From the NCBI GenBank assembly GCA_017519005.1, contig JAFWTG010000053.1, positions 1 through 33,861 of the forward strand: 33,861 nucleotides of DNA, written 5' to 3'. This DNA is from Oscillospiraceae bacterium (GTDB lineage: Bacteria; Bacillota; Clostridia; Oscillospirales; Oscillospiraceae). Below, in pieces: positions 1 through 8,266 of this stretch (its first letter is position 1; the number at the start of each line of letters is the position of its first letter). Below the pieces are notes generated by a model that had not been told where the DNA came from, made no database searches, and saw nothing but the letters and a program-made list of their open reading frames with translations. The position numbers and the translations under genes were made by a program.

Positions 1-360
1 AGCGAGGGCAATCGCCCCACCAAACACCTCCCCTGCCCACGGGACGGGGACCGGCCGCCCTAAAACCTCCCCGGCCACGGGGAGGGGGCCCGGCCGCAGG
101 CCGGTGGAGGGGTCCGCCCCCGCCTCGGAGGTACAATCATCCCCGCCGCAGCGAGGGCAATCTGCCCACCAAAAACCTCCCCTGCCAAAGGGAAGGGGAC
201 CGGCCGCCCTAAAACCTCCCCTGCCAAGGGGAGGGGGACCGGCCGCAGGCCGGTGGAGGGGTCCGCCCCCGCCTCGGAGGTACTATCATCCCCGCCGTAG
301 CGAGGGCGATCTGCCCGCAAAAACCGCCCCTGCCAAGGGGAGGGGGACCGGCCGCAGGCC
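1..360. repeat. 149-bp tandem repeat, two full copies and a truncated third
   Basis: Units beginning AGCGAGGGC start at 1, 150 and 299, giving an exact 149-bp period; the third stops near 360. Each unit contains CCTCCCC...GGGGAGG hairpins, a GGCCGCAGGCCGG palindrome and a GGTGGAGGGGTCCGCC tail followed by CGCCTCGGAGGTAC. A diverged single copy lies at 28236-28342 and a remnant near 24486-24520. The stretch is open in several frames, but the proline/glycine-rich translations are repeat artefacts with no ribosome binding site. It is probably a dispersed non-coding palindromic element that has been tandemly duplicated; it may continue left of the window. Confidence 0.85.
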
Positions 361-587
361 TTTTCCCGATCTTTTCGCCAGCTGTCCTTCGCATCCATGA
401 TCAGTGGAAAACATTCAAGAATGCCCAGCTCTGCAGCCTCCTGTTCGTGCCGCGTCGCTTCCTTGCCAAGCGCGTTCCGTTTCGTAGCTGTTATTATACC
501 ACAACTTTCTGTGAAGGAAAAGAACTTTGTTGCGTTTTTGATAAAACTGCTGTATAATAATTGAAATCGCACCGATTTCCAGTCCAT
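361..587. other. Non-coding gap between repeat and nth
   Basis: No convincing gene is seen. A minus-strand reading frame runs through about 361-520 without resembling any family I know and without a ribosome binding site. On the minus strand a TATAAT-like hexamer lies near 491-496 with no good -35. On the plus strand the nth promoter occupies the right end. The segment could hold the eroded 5' part of a lost gene. Confidence 0.4.
530..558 (+). promoter_or_regulatory. Predicted SigA promoter of nth
   Basis: TTGCGT (530-535) and a perfect TATAAT (553-558) are separated by 17 nt in an AT-rich stretch that contrasts with the GC-rich surroundings. The -35 matches only the TTG half of the consensus. 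It would serve nth and the downstream membrane-protein gene. Confidence 0.55.
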
Positions 588-615
588 ATTACTTCTTACT
601 TATTACTTCTTACTT
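588..615. repeat. Heptamer array upstream of nth (4 units)
   Basis: Four consecutive 7-nt units alternate ATTACTT and CTTACTT. The array lies between the predicted promoter and the nth start, so it would form the 5' untranslated region. It belongs to the period-7 family found elsewhere in the window. Confidence 0.8.
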
Positions 616-629
616 ACAGGATGACCGCT

Positions 630-1277
630 ATGGAAAAGAAAGAAAAAGCCCTCCGAATCATTGAAGCCTTAAAAGAAGACTACCCCGACGCCCTGTGCGC
701 CCTGCACAGCCAGAAGGACTACGAGCTGATGATCGCCGTGCGGCTCTCGGCCCAGTGCACCGACGAGCGGGTGAACCTGATTACCCCGGCTCTGTTCGAG
801 CGCTTCCCCACCCTGGAAAGCTTCGCTGAGGCCGACGTGGCGGAGGTGGAACAGCTGGTCCACTCCTGCGGCTTCTACAAGCACAAGGCCCGGGACATCG
901 TGCTGGCCTGCCAGATGCTGCTGGCGGACTACGGCGGCAGGGTGCCCGACAGCATGGAGGCGCTGCTGAAGCTCCCCGGCGTGGGCCGCAAAACCGCCAA
1001 TCTGCTGCTGGGCGACCTCTACGGCGTCCCCGGCTCCGTGGTCTGCGACACCCACTGCATCCGCATCTGCGGCAAGCTGGGCCTCACCGACGGCGCCAAG
1101 GACCCTGCCAAATGCGAAGAGCAGCTCCGGGCCGTCCTGCCGCCGGAGGAGAGCTCCGACTTCTGCCACCGCATCGTCCTTCACGGGCGGGCGGTCTGCA
1201 CGGCCAGAAGGCCCGCCTGCGAGCGCTGCTCTCTGGCTCCCTTCTGCGCATATTTCAATTCAGAACAGGAGAACTGA
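630..1277 (+). CDS. nth: Endonuclease III (DNA glycosylase/AP lyase)
   Basis: Base-excision repair enzyme that removes oxidised pyrimidines and nicks the resulting abasic site by beta-elimination. The 215-aa product has the usual family length. The helix-hairpin-helix motif LPGVGRKTA carries the catalytic Lys, VCDTHCIR carries the catalytic Asp, and the C-terminus has the iron-sulfur loop C-X6-C-X2-C-X5-C that ligates a [4Fe-4S] cluster. The ATG at 630 is preferred over the in-frame ATG at 621 because AGG at 618-620 then lies 9 nt upstream; the RBS is weak compared with its neighbours. A heptamer array forms its leader. The next gene starts one base after the stop codon, so the two are probably co-transcribed. 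Confidence 0.96.
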   Translation: MEKKEKALRIIEALKEDYPDALCALHSQKDYELMIAVRLSAQCTDERVNLITPALFERFPTLESFAEADVAEVEQLVHSCGFYKHKARDIVLACQMLLADYGGRVPDSMEALLKLPGVGRKTANLLLGDLYGVPGSVVCDTHCIRICGKLGLTDGAKDPAKCEEQLRAVLPPEESSDFCHRIVLHGRAVCTARRPACERCSLAPFCAYFNSEQEN

Positions 1278-1278
1278 T

Positions 1279-1737
1279 ATGGAGCTGCAATACGATCCCG
1301 CAGGGCGCTCCCTGCTGAAAACGACAGGCGTGCTGATGATCGTCTTCGGCGTCTTCGGCTGCCTGACTTATCTGCTGGGCCTGGCGGCTGTGACCGGTCT
1401 GGCCTACGCCACCAGCGGCATTTTCTCCGCCGTCAACGATCTGGTGGGCATGGGCCTGCTGCTGGCCGGGGCCGTCGTGGAGCTGATTACGGGCATTCTG
1501 GGCGTCCGGGCGGCCAAACGGCCGGCGCGGGCCGGGAAGGGCCGCGTGGTCTGGGGCGTGCTCTGCCTGCTGCTGAGCCTGGCGGGCCTCGTCCACATCG
1601 CGCTGCGAAACGTCGACGCGCCCCGCTGGGCGCTGGCCTTCGGCATGGTCCTGGGCGCCGTGGTCCCGGCGGTCTATCTGATCGGCGCGGCCCGGGTCCT
1701 CCGGGGCCCCGTGGCCGCGGAGCCGGAGGAGGAGTAA
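1279..1737 (+). CDS. Small four-helix membrane protein, unknown function
   Basis: A 152-aa hydrophobic protein not assigned to a named family. About four membrane segments are visible: residues ~15-40, ~55-78, ~88-108 and ~117-138, with a basic loop (KRPARAGKGR) between the second and third and an acidic tail (EPEEE). The RBS AGGAG (1267-1271) lies inside the end of nth and the ATG starts one base after the nth stop, which suggests translational coupling. The gene ends just before a strong terminator. The link to DNA repair may be positional only. Confidence 0.8.
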   Translation: MELQYDPAGRSLLKTTGVLMIVFGVFGCLTYLLGLAAVTGLAYATSGIFSAVNDLVGMGLLLAGAVVELITGILGVRAAKRPARAGKGRVVWGVLCLLLSLAGLVHIALRNVDAPRWALAFGMVLGAVVPAVYLIGAARVLRGPVAAEPEEE

Positions 1738-1759
1738 CCCTGCGCGGGGCATGATAACA

Positions 1760-1811
1760 CGCAAACACCGGAGAGCAAGACGCTGCTCTCCGGTGTTTGC
1801 GTTCTGTTTTC
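1760..1811. terminator. Strong intrinsic terminator between convergent genes
   Basis: A perfect 18-bp stem (1760-1777 with 1784-1801) encloses a 6-nt loop and is followed on the plus strand by TTCTGTTTTC. It closes the nth operon; the same hairpin lies just past the stop of the minus-strand lipoprotein gene and may act in both directions. Confidence 0.88.
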
Positions 1812-1827
1812 ACGCTTGGAAACCTGA

Positions 1828-2604
1828 TCAGTCCAGACGGATGGTCTGCCAGCGGTACTCCGCGCCGTCCAGGGAGGGGATGGGGGCCAGAACGACCGGC
1901 TTCCCGTCCTCGGGGCAGACCATCAGCTCCGGGTTGACGCAGCGCTCGGAGCCGCAGCGCTCCAGGGCCTCGTAATAGCCGTAGTCCTGCCGCTGCGCCT
2001 CGGTCAGGGACTCGTACTGCGCCGCAAAGCGTTCGCGGAAGGCTTTGCGGCAGCGCTCCAGGAAGTCCTCCTGCGAGACGCCCAGCAGCTTCAGCACGTC
2101 CGCGCTGCTCAGCCAGCGGCCGGTGGAGATCTCATAGCAATAGAAGCGGCATTCGCTCACGCCGAAGTCCATTTCCGCCGTCAGCTCCAGCGTCAGCACG
2201 TCCGCCCAGAGGCGGCTGCGGAAGCCCACGCGCCGGACGGAGAGGCCCAGCCGGTCCTCCATATCCGCCTTGGCCTCCCGGATCCAGCCGCCGAAGAGGC
2301 GGTCGATTTCCCCATTGACGGCCGCGGCGCCGGGAGTTTCGGCGTCCAGCGCGGGCAGCTCGTAGCTGTATTCGTATTCGTTGCCGAGATCGTCCTGATA
2401 AGTTCCCCGATCAAACACCACGGTTTTGATCAGCGGCGGGACTTCCGGCGCCGCGGTCTCAGCGGTCACTGCAGTCTCGGCGGTCTCGGCGGTCTCGGCG
2501 CCGCGGCCGGGCTCCGCCGTTTCAGCGGCCCCGGCGGGGCCTCCGGCGGCGCAGCCGCTCAGCAGCAGGGTCAGGGCCAGGAGCGTCAATATGAGCTTTT
2601 TCAT
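1828..2604 (-). CDS. Lipoprotein with a DUF3298/RsiV-like domain (tentative)
   Basis: A 258-aa exported lipoprotein. The start at 2604 is set by GAGGAGGG just upstream and by the signal peptide MKKLILTLLALTLLLSGC with a clear lipobox (LSGC). A low-complexity linker of TAE repeats (residues ~25-50) leads to a globular domain. That domain has a YEYSYELPAL strand, an (A)VNGEIDRLF helix and YEISTGRWLSSADVLKLLGV, a pattern seen in DUF3298-type domains of RsiV/PdaC-like proteins; the assignment is by eye. It is 38 nt downstream of the NAGPA-type glycosidase gene and is the last gene of that operon, so a cell-envelope role is inferred. Confidence 0.75.
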   Translation of the reverse strand: MKKLILTLLALTLLLSGCAAGGPAGAAETAEPGRGAETAETAETAVTAETAAPEVPPLIKTVVFDRGTYQDDLGNEYEYSYELPALDAETPGAAAVNGEIDRLFGGWIREAKADMEDRLGLSVRRVGFRSRLWADVLTLELTAEMDFGVSECRFYCYEISTGRWLSSADVLKLLGVSQEDFLERCRKAFRERFAAQYESLTEAQRQDYGYYEALERCGSERCVNPELMVCPEDGKPVVLAPIPSLDGAEYRWQTIRLD

Positions 2605-2642
2605 CTTGTCCCTCCTCGATCCTTGAATCGGGCTGCGCGAAC

Positions 2643-4109
2643 TTATTCGCCCACGTAAACCCAGGCGTTGGGCAGATGGCGGCCCTCGGGAATGGCCGCG
2701 TTGGAGCAGCGCATGACAGGCTCGCCCTTGTACCACATGATGGCTGTGGTGCCGCCGTCACAGTTCATGGCGGTGATGCCGTCGTGCCGCAGCAGGACCT
2801 CGGCGCAGACGGTGACGCTGCAGCCGGGGGAGGCCAGGGTCCGGCCCTCCACGGCCAGCATCAGGATCTCGCCGCGCTTGGACTGGCCGATGCAGGCTCT
2901 GGGGTTCTGGCTGGTCCAGATGCCGGGATCCAGCTTCTTGCCGTTGATCAGCAGGGCGGGGCTGAACTCCATGGCGTCGGTGGTCTCCTTGTTGACGGGG
3001 TCGAAGGTGTCGGTGATATAGAACCAGTGCTTGTCGCCCCGCATCTCCAGGCGCTTGTAGCCCCACTTGAAGGGCGTGCCCTTGTACTCCTTGCCGTCGC
3101 ACATGGCGTAGCCGCAGACCTGGCCGCCGTTGCCCACGCCGCCCTCGTCCTCGAAGCCGCTGCCGGTCAGGGCCAGGATGCCGCCGTTGCGCTTGGCGAT
3201 CACGCCGGCGGTCTCGCCGCGGTAGGGCAGGTTGGAGGCCGGGTAGAGATGGAGCCGGGAGGGCAGCTTGGCGATGGCCAGCACGCCGCGGGAGCCGTCG
3301 CAGTCCACCTCCAGCAGGAGGACCTGATTGCGGGTATCGATGGCCAGAACCTTCTCGCCCAGGCGGGTGTAGATGTCGGTGCCGTCCTTCTTCAGGCTGC
3401 TCTCGTTGATATCCACGCTGCCGTAGCCGTTTGCCAGGGCCTCGGGGTGCGCCTGGAAGTAAGCCTCCGCGCTGTCGATGTCCAGCTCATAGAACAGGGC
3501 GTAGAAGGCCTTTTGCTCCGCGTCCAGCTCCTCGAAGCCGGTATCCATGGTGGGCGCGTTGGAATCCGTGGGATCGGTCCAGATATGGACGTCGGCGTCG
3601 GCGTTAAAGTCGTCCACGGTGTTGTCGCCCACCTGGGCGTCGCGGCCCTTCGCCTCCCGCTCGGTGACCTCCTGCACAACGGAGGGCGGGAAGTAATAGG
3701 TCGCCAGGCCCTGGTGCCGCATGGTGGACCAGGCGGTGGAAATCCACCGCTCACGGTATTCCTTGATCAACGGCAGGTCGGAGAAGACCGCCGTCACATA
3801 GCAGATCGCAAAGATCAGGAAGAGGCAGAGCAGGCGCTTCCAGGCCTTGCTGCGGATCACTGCCCAGATCAGGGCGGCGGCGCCCAGCGCAAGGACGGCC
3901 AGCAGCGCGATATTGACGGTCTGGCTGGCCTCAAAGGCCTTTTGACGGTGGGTCAGCTGCATGATGATGGTATAGAGCAGGAACAGATCCATCAGCAGCA
4001 GCACCGAGAACAGGATCTGTTTTCCGGCGCTGCAGCGCTTCCGGCTTCCGTCGCCGCGGACGGCCGCGAAGCGCCCTCCGCCCTGCGCGTTTCCGTTGAA
4101 TTTACCCAT
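2643..4109 (-). CDS. Membrane-anchored phosphodiester glycosidase (NAGPA/DUF2233 family)
   Basis: A 488-aa protein. Residues ~28-50, ~65-84 and ~90-110 are three membrane helices. After a linker, the C-terminal ~200 residues match the NAGPA-type phosphodiester glycosidase fold: FSPALLINGK, NPRACIGQSKRGEILMLAVEGR and the hallmark NCDGGTTAIMWYKGE, then RHLPNAWVYV. Family members cleave sugar-phosphate diesters and are often annotated as exopolysaccharide biosynthesis proteins; here the domain should face outside. The start is supported by AAGGAGG 8 nt upstream. It lies 46 nt downstream of mnmA with no terminator seen and precedes a lipoprotein gene. The substrate is unknown. Confidence 0.88.
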   Translation of the reverse strand: MGKFNGNAQGGGRFAAVRGDGSRKRCSAGKQILFSVLLLMDLFLLYTIIMQLTHRQKAFEASQTVNIALLAVLALGAAALIWAVIRSKAWKRLLCLFLIFAICYVTAVFSDLPLIKEYRERWISTAWSTMRHQGLATYYFPPSVVQEVTEREAKGRDAQVGDNTVDDFNADADVHIWTDPTDSNAPTMDTGFEELDAEQKAFYALFYELDIDSAEAYFQAHPEALANGYGSVDINESSLKKDGTDIYTRLGEKVLAIDTRNQVLLLEVDCDGSRGVLAIAKLPSRLHLYPASNLPYRGETAGVIAKRNGGILALTGSGFEDEGGVGNGGQVCGYAMCDGKEYKGTPFKWGYKRLEMRGDKHWFYITDTFDPVNKETTDAMEFSPALLINGKKLDPGIWTSQNPRACIGQSKRGEILMLAVEGRTLASPGCSVTVCAEVLLRHDGITAMNCDGGTTAIMWYKGEPVMRCSNAAIPEGRHLPNAWVYVGE

Positions 4110-4155
4110 TAGGGGGTCCTCCTTTGTTTCTGTGGAATGTCTGTAAGCGTAAGGA

Positions 4156-5217
4156 TCAAATCAGCTCGCCGCCGCCCAGGACCGTATCGCCGTCGTAGAC
4201 CACGGCGTGCTGGCCGGGGGTGACGGCCCGCTGGGGCTCGTCGAAGTCCAGGCGGACGCCGCCGTCCTCCAGCGGCGTCAGCAGGCAGGGCTGCTCGGCA
4301 TGGCGGTAGCGAATCTTGGCCGCGCAGCGGATCGGTCCCGCCGGCGGCGTCCCGGAGATCCAGTGGAAGTTCTCCGTCCGCGCCGTCCGCGTGAAGAGCG
4401 CGCTGCGGGGGCCCAGGGTGACGGTGTTGGCCGCGGGGTCCAGCCGTACCACGTAGTAGGGCTCGGAAAAGGACAGGCCCAGGCCCCGGCGCTGGCCCAC
4501 GGTGTAGTGGATCAGCCCCCTGTGGCGGCCCAGGACGGTCCCGTCCGGGCTCACAAAGTCGCCGGGCTCCGGCCGCAGGCCGGTCCGCTGCTCGATCACC
4601 CGGGCGTAGTCCCCGTCGGGAACGAAGCAGATGTCCTGGCTGTCGGGCTTTCGGGCGTTCACGAAGCCCTTTGCCTCGGCGATGGCCCGGACCTCGGGCT
4701 TGCGCAGCTCCCCCAGGGGGAAGCGAACCCGGGCCAGCTGCTCCCGGCTCAGATGGTAGAGCACGTAGCTCTGGTCCTTGTCGGGGTCCAGGGCCTTTTT
4801 CAGCAGCAGTCTGCCGTTTTCCTCCACGATGCGGGCGTAGTGGCCCGTGACGACGGCGTCGCAGCCCAGCTCCCGGGCGCGGCGGTCCAGCCGGTCAAAT
4901 TTCAGCCAGTGATTGCAGTCCACGCAGGGATTGGGGGTTCGTCCCGCCAGATAGCTGCGGACGAACTTGTCGATGACCTTCTCCCGAAAATCGTCGGAGA
5001 AATTGAATACGTAGTGGGGAATGCCCAGACGGAAGGCCACGGCGCGGGCGTCCTCCACGTCCTCCAGGGAGCAGCAGCTGCGCTCCCGGGGCAGGCCGGC
5101 GTCCTCGTTTTGAAAGAGCTTCATGGTGCAGCCCAGGCAGTCCCAGCCCGCCTCCAGCATCCGCAGGGCGGCCACGGCGGAATCCACGCCGCCGCTCATG
5201 GCGATCAGTGCTTTCAT
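4156..5217 (-). CDS. mnmA: tRNA-specific 2-thiouridylase MnmA
   Basis: Installs the 2-thio group on the wobble uridine (U34) of Lys, Glu and Gln tRNAs using ATP and persulfide sulfur. The 353-aa product has the normal length. Visible motifs are the PP-loop SGGVDSA (residues 8-14), the catalytic NPC (Cys98), TGHYARI and the second catalytic Cys197 in [11 protein letters not shown]. It has the [11 protein letters not shown] segment after the N-terminal fold. The ATG overlaps the stop of the upstream DUF2207 gene (ATGA), and its RBS AAGGAGG lies inside that gene, so translation is probably coupled. Confidence 0.97.
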   Translation of the reverse strand: MKALIAMSGGVDSAVAALRMLEAGWDCLGCTMKLFQNEDAGLPRERSCCSLEDVEDARAVAFRLGIPHYVFNFSDDFREKVIDKFVRSYLAGRTPNPCVDCNHWLKFDRLDRRARELGCDAVVTGHYARIVEENGRLLLKKALDPDKDQSYVLYHLSREQLARVRFPLGELRKPEVRAIAEAKGFVNARKPDSQDICFVPDGDYARVIEQRTGLRPEPGDFVSPDGTVLGRHRGLIHYTVGQRRGLGLSFSEPYYVVRLDPAANTVTLGPRSALFTRTARTENFHWISGTPPAGPIRCAAKIRYRHAEQPCLLTPLEDGGVRLDFDEPQRAVTPGQHAVVYDGDTVLGGGELI

Positions 5218-7064
5218 GGGCGGGGCCTCCTTTGGACGTCATGGGCGCGGGCTTTGTTCCCGCGTGCTTGCGCGGCGCTCCGGCGGGCGGCCTCCCGGGA
5301 CGGCGGACGCCGTTCGCCGGGGCTCCGGCGGGGCGGAGTCACCCGGGTGGAGACCTGCCGCTGCTGCCGCTGCTCGGGGCGGGGCCTGGCCGCCGGGTCA
5401 CGCTCGCCCCGGAGCCCTGCCATCAGTCGCCTGTAGCGGGCGTAGAAGGCGGGCGCGGTATAGCAGGGCTTGCCCTGCCAGAGCAGCCAGCCGCATTCCT
5501 CCATCCGGACCCGGTCCAGGGTCGCGGCCACCATGCGCCCTGCGCAGAGGGCGTCGGCAAAGGGCAGGACCCGGTAGAAATACTGCGGGTCGGCCGCCAG
5601 ATTGCTCTGCAGCTGCTCTGCGGAGGCGGAGAGGAGCCAGCGGCGGTAGCCCAGCAGCTCCGAGGCCAGGGCGGCGCCCTCCGCCGTGCGGCGGCCGCCG
5701 CAGCGCAGCAGCAGACCCACGGCCAGCTGCAGCGCCAGATTCAGCAGCGACAGCGCGCTCAGACCGCCTCTGCGGCCCAAAATCAGCAGGAACGCCGCGC
5801 TCAGCAGACCCAGAATCGCCGTGCGCAGGCTGTGCCGCCGCAGGAGGAAGCCGCCCAGCTCCTGAACCGCCAGGCAGGCCAGCCCGCCCAGCAGGGTCAT
5901 GGGAACGATCAGGAACCAGCGCCAGCTCTTGGAGGCCACCCAGAGGTCGAAGCAGGCCAGGCAGAGGGCCAGGCCGGCCCCCAGGGCCAGCAGCCGCAGG
6001 ATCCAGGGCGCGCCGGCCCTCGGATCGTAGACCCGGTCGCGCCAGAATTCGCGGGTCTTCTCGCCGCAGAGCCGCCTGGCCTTCAGATACTCGGCGCTGC
6101 GCAGATCGCAGTGCTCGTCGCGGGCGAACAGGGTGTCGAATATCTCCACCTCGTAGCGCTTGCGCTCCGTGTCCATGTCGATCTGCCGGGTCAGCCAGAT
6201 ATTCCCCCGCTTGGTGCGGCTGACGGTCAGATAGCCCAGAGAGGCCCATTGAATCACCATCAGCGCCAGGTCGGGCTTGCGGTCGGTGAGCACGTAGGGA
6301 ATCTCGCCCGCGTTGCCGCCCTCCGGCGGCATGGCCTGCCGCTTGGGCAGGATGGGCAGATTCCGCAGGAAGATCAGCCAGTAGAGCAGGGCCAGCGCCA
6401 GCAGGCCCAGGAAGAGGACCCGGTCCACGCGGACCGTCTTGCCGGCCAGGAAGCGCAGATCGAAATAGCCCTCGGGCAGCTCCAGCTCCAGGGTCATGGA
6501 CTCCCGGTCCCGGAGCGTCTGCCGGGCGTCCAGAACGGCGTCGATGCTTCCGGCCCGGTCGATCTCGATTTTCATGTAGTTGTCGATCAGCTCGCCGTAG
6601 TAGCCGGAGAAGAAGACCGGCATGGTCTCAAACTGGCCCGGCAGGCTGATCCGGACCCGGTAGCCCGCGATGGGGCAGGTCCAGGCCGGATAGAGCAGAC
6701 GCACGGAAAGCTTCTGAAGCCTGCCGTCGTCGGTGACGGTCTCGGCCAGGCGATAGGAGACGGTGAAGCTCTGCTTCCCGCTCCAGGGGCCGGTGAGAAC
6801 CAGCAGATCGCAGCCCTCGCCGCCCTTGCGGGTATAGGGCGCGGAGCAGCTCAGCTCCCGCGCGGAGGCGGAGACGGGAACCGTGAAGTCCCCGGCGTCG
6901 CCGCCGAACTCCACGGTGAAGCTCAGCGTCAACGTACAGGCGCCGTCGTTTTCCACGGCGCATTCGGTCTTCATTTCCGTGACCGTCGTTCCCTCGGCGG
7001 AGACCGCCGTCGTGAGCAGCAGCAGCATCAGCAGCGCCGCAGCCGCCAGAAAGAGCTTTCGCAC
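5214..7064 (-). CDS. DUF2207 family membrane protein with Arg-rich tail
   Basis: A 616-aa exported membrane protein. I chose the GTG at 7064 because AAGGAGG precedes it and it opens a signal peptide ([23 protein letters not shown]). The N-terminal ~200 residues form a beta-rich extracellular domain (AYTRKGGE-type strands, YRLAETV, YPAW). A membrane helix follows ([18 protein letters not shown]), then a cytoplasmic segment with [23 protein letters not shown] typical of DUF2207, then further helices. The last 65 residues hold about 19 Arg and many Pro, unlike the Gly-rich ends common in this family. The function of DUF2207 is unknown. It shares an ATGA overlap with mnmA. Confidence 0.86.
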   Translation of the reverse strand: MRKLFLAAAALLMLLLLTTAVSAEGTTVTEMKTECAVENDGACTLTLSFTVEFGGDAGDFTVPVSASARELSCSAPYTRKGGEGCDLLVLTGPWSGKQSFTVSYRLAETVTDDGRLQKLSVRLLYPAWTCPIAGYRVRISLPGQFETMPVFFSGYYGELIDNYMKIEIDRAGSIDAVLDARQTLRDRESMTLELELPEGYFDLRFLAGKTVRVDRVLFLGLLALALLYWLIFLRNLPILPKRQAMPPEGGNAGEIPYVLTDRKPDLALMVIQWASLGYLTVSRTKRGNIWLTRQIDMDTERKRYEVEIFDTLFARDEHCDLRSAEYLKARRLCGEKTREFWRDRVYDPRAGAPWILRLLALGAGLALCLACFDLWVASKSWRWFLIVPMTLLGGLACLAVQELGGFLLRRHSLRTAILGLLSAAFLLILGRRGGLSALSLLNLALQLAVGLLLRCGGRRTAEGAALASELLGYRRWLLSASAEQLQSNLAADPQYFYRVLPFADALCAGRMVAATLDRVRMEECGWLLWQGKPCYTAPAFYARYRRLMAGLRGERDPAARPRPEQRQQRQVSTRVTPPRRSPGERRPPSREAARRSAAQARGNKARAHDVQRRPRP

Positions 7065-7129
7065 GGGGCCTCCCCCTCCTTTCGCGCGTTCATTCAGCTT
7101 ATCATACCACAAGCGGCGCAAAAAAGCAA

Positions 7130-7151
7130 GGAAAACCGTCGACGGTTTTCC
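7130..7151. repeat. 22-bp perfect palindrome
   Basis: The half-site GGAAAACCGTC is followed directly by its reverse complement with no spacer, centred on the SalI-like GTCGAC. It lies between the mscS terminator and the DUF2207 start. It could be an operator for a dimeric regulator, or part of a repeated terminator cassette. Confidence 0.75.
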
Positions 7152-7163
7152 CTGCGCAGTGTC

Positions 7164-7193
7164 AAAAAAGCAGCCCCGCAGGGCTGCTTTTTT
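7164..7193 (-). terminator. Intrinsic terminator after mscS
   Basis: A stem of GCAGCCC/GGGCTGC is extended by A6/T6 flanks (7164-7176 with 7181-7193) around a CGCA loop. On the minus strand the stem is followed by a T run, which would end mscS transcription before the DUF2207-mnmA operon. The symmetric flanks allow it to work in both directions. Confidence 0.85.
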
Positions 7194-7209
7194 GTATGGA
7201 TCGTCGGCC

Positions 7210-8088
7210 TTACGCGTCTTCCTTCTGCAGACGGACGACGATGCGCTCCTCGGGATCGTCGATGCCATTGTCCTGCAGGGCCTTGGAGCAGTTCTCGACG
7301 GTGTTGAAGTAGGCGTCCCAGTAGTCGGCGGTCTTGCACCAGCCGCGGACCGTGAAGATATAGGTGTCGTCGTCCACGGCGGTCATGCGGGTGAAGGGGG
7401 CGGGCTCGGCCAGGATCAGCTCGGTGTTGGCGCAGGCCTCCAGCAGAACCCGCTTAACCTGCTCGGCGTCGGCGTCGTTGGTGATCTTGTAGTCCACGTC
7501 CACGCGGCGGATGGGCTCGGAGCTGTAGTTGGTGATGGTGGCGTTCATCAGATCGCCGTTGGGGACCAGGACCTTCTTGTTGTCCAGGGTCAGCAGGGTG
7601 GTGTAGAAGATGCTGATGTCCTTGACCACGCCCTGGACGCCGGAGCCCTCCACGTAGTCCTCCAGCCGGAAGGGCTTGAAGATCAGGATCATCAGGCCGC
7701 CGGCCAGATTGGTCAGCGCGCCCTGCAGCGCCAGGCCGACGGCCAGGCCGCAGGAGGCCAGGATGGCGATGACGCTGGACATGGACACGCCCAGGATATC
7801 CACCACCGCGATGATGAGGATCACGTAGAGCAGAGCCTTGACGAACTTCTCCAGAATCTTCTTGACGGCGGGATCCAGCCTGGTCTTCCCGAGGGCCTTG
7901 TTGATGCCCTTGCTCAGGAGCTTCACCACGAAGCTGCCGACGATCAGCACCGCGATGGCGGACAGGATCCGACCGCCGAAGGTGGCGACCAGCTCCTTAA
8001 CCTTGTCCCAGAAGGCGGAGGTGGGGTTCTTCTCCAGGATGGGTTCCACAGCCTCGGCGGCTGTCAGAAAAAACGCTTTGCCAAACAT
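7210..8088 (-). CDS. Small-conductance mechanosensitive channel (MscS family)
   Basis: A 292-aa channel that opens on membrane tension to release solutes during osmotic downshock. The ATG at 8088 is preferred because AAAGGAGG lies 8 nt upstream; that RBS sits inside a longer in-frame extension. Residues ~38-60 and ~78-100 are TM1/TM2. The Gly/Ala-rich pore helix TM3 is clear (AILASCGLAVGLALQGALTN), followed by the beta domain (FRLEDYVEGSGVQGVVKDISIFYTTL, VPNGDLMNATITNYS) and a C-terminal alpha/beta domain. It appears to be a single-gene transcript with its own promoter and terminator. Confidence 0.95.
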   Translation of the reverse strand: MFGKAFFLTAAEAVEPILEKNPTSAFWDKVKELVATFGGRILSAIAVLIVGSFVVKLLSKGINKALGKTRLDPAVKKILEKFVKALLYVILIIAVVDILGVSMSSVIAILASCGLAVGLALQGALTNLAGGLMILIFKPFRLEDYVEGSGVQGVVKDISIFYTTLLTLDNKKVLVPNGDLMNATITNYSSEPIRRVDVDYKITNDADAEQVKRVLLEACANTELILAEPAPFTRMTAVDDDTYIFTVRGWCKTADYWDAYFNTVENCSKALQDNGIDDPEERIVVRLQKEDA

Positions 8089-8140
8089 GCTTGCTTCCTC
8101 CTTTGTCATAATCGTAGGCGTGAGGACTTCACGCAGAATA

Positions 8141-8168
8141 ATTATACCACACTTTTGAATATTGTCCA
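8141..8168 (-). promoter_or_regulatory. Predicted SigA promoter of mscS
   Basis: On the minus strand TGGACA (8163-8168) and TATAAT (8141-8146) are 16 nt apart. This AT-rich patch in the divergent gap upstream of mscS fits a housekeeping promoter. Confidence 0.65.
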
Positions 8169-8234
8169 GCCCCGAAAGGAGCAAATCCGCGCATCCGGCG
8201 AAAAAACGGGCTTTCCTTCCGGCGGAAAGCGTGC

Positions 8235-8240
8235 TATAAT
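8235..8240 (+). promoter_or_regulatory. Predicted -10 element upstream of comB
   Basis: A perfect TATAAT lies 26 nt before the comB ATG. No good -35 is visible at 16-18 nt (TTTCCT is the nearest), so the promoter may need an activator or be weak. Confidence 0.5.
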
Positions 8241-8266
8241 CAGAAAAAACGAAACGGAGCGATTTC

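Noticed and set aside
1-360. CRISPR array
   Set aside because: The repeats are 149-bp units without short direct repeats and unique spacers, and no cas gene is present.
361-587. A minus-strand gene running from about 587 into the repeat region
   Set aside because: Most of its length is repeat translation, it has no RBS, and the unique part matches nothing I recognise.
2676-4112. Long open frames antisense to the NAGPA gene and to most other genes (for example 5208-7307, 19122-21077, 26454-28442)
   Set aside because: They mirror real genes with conserved motifs, have Gly/Ala/Val/Gln-rich translations without family signatures, and lack ribosome binding sites. Long antisense frames are expected at this G+C content.
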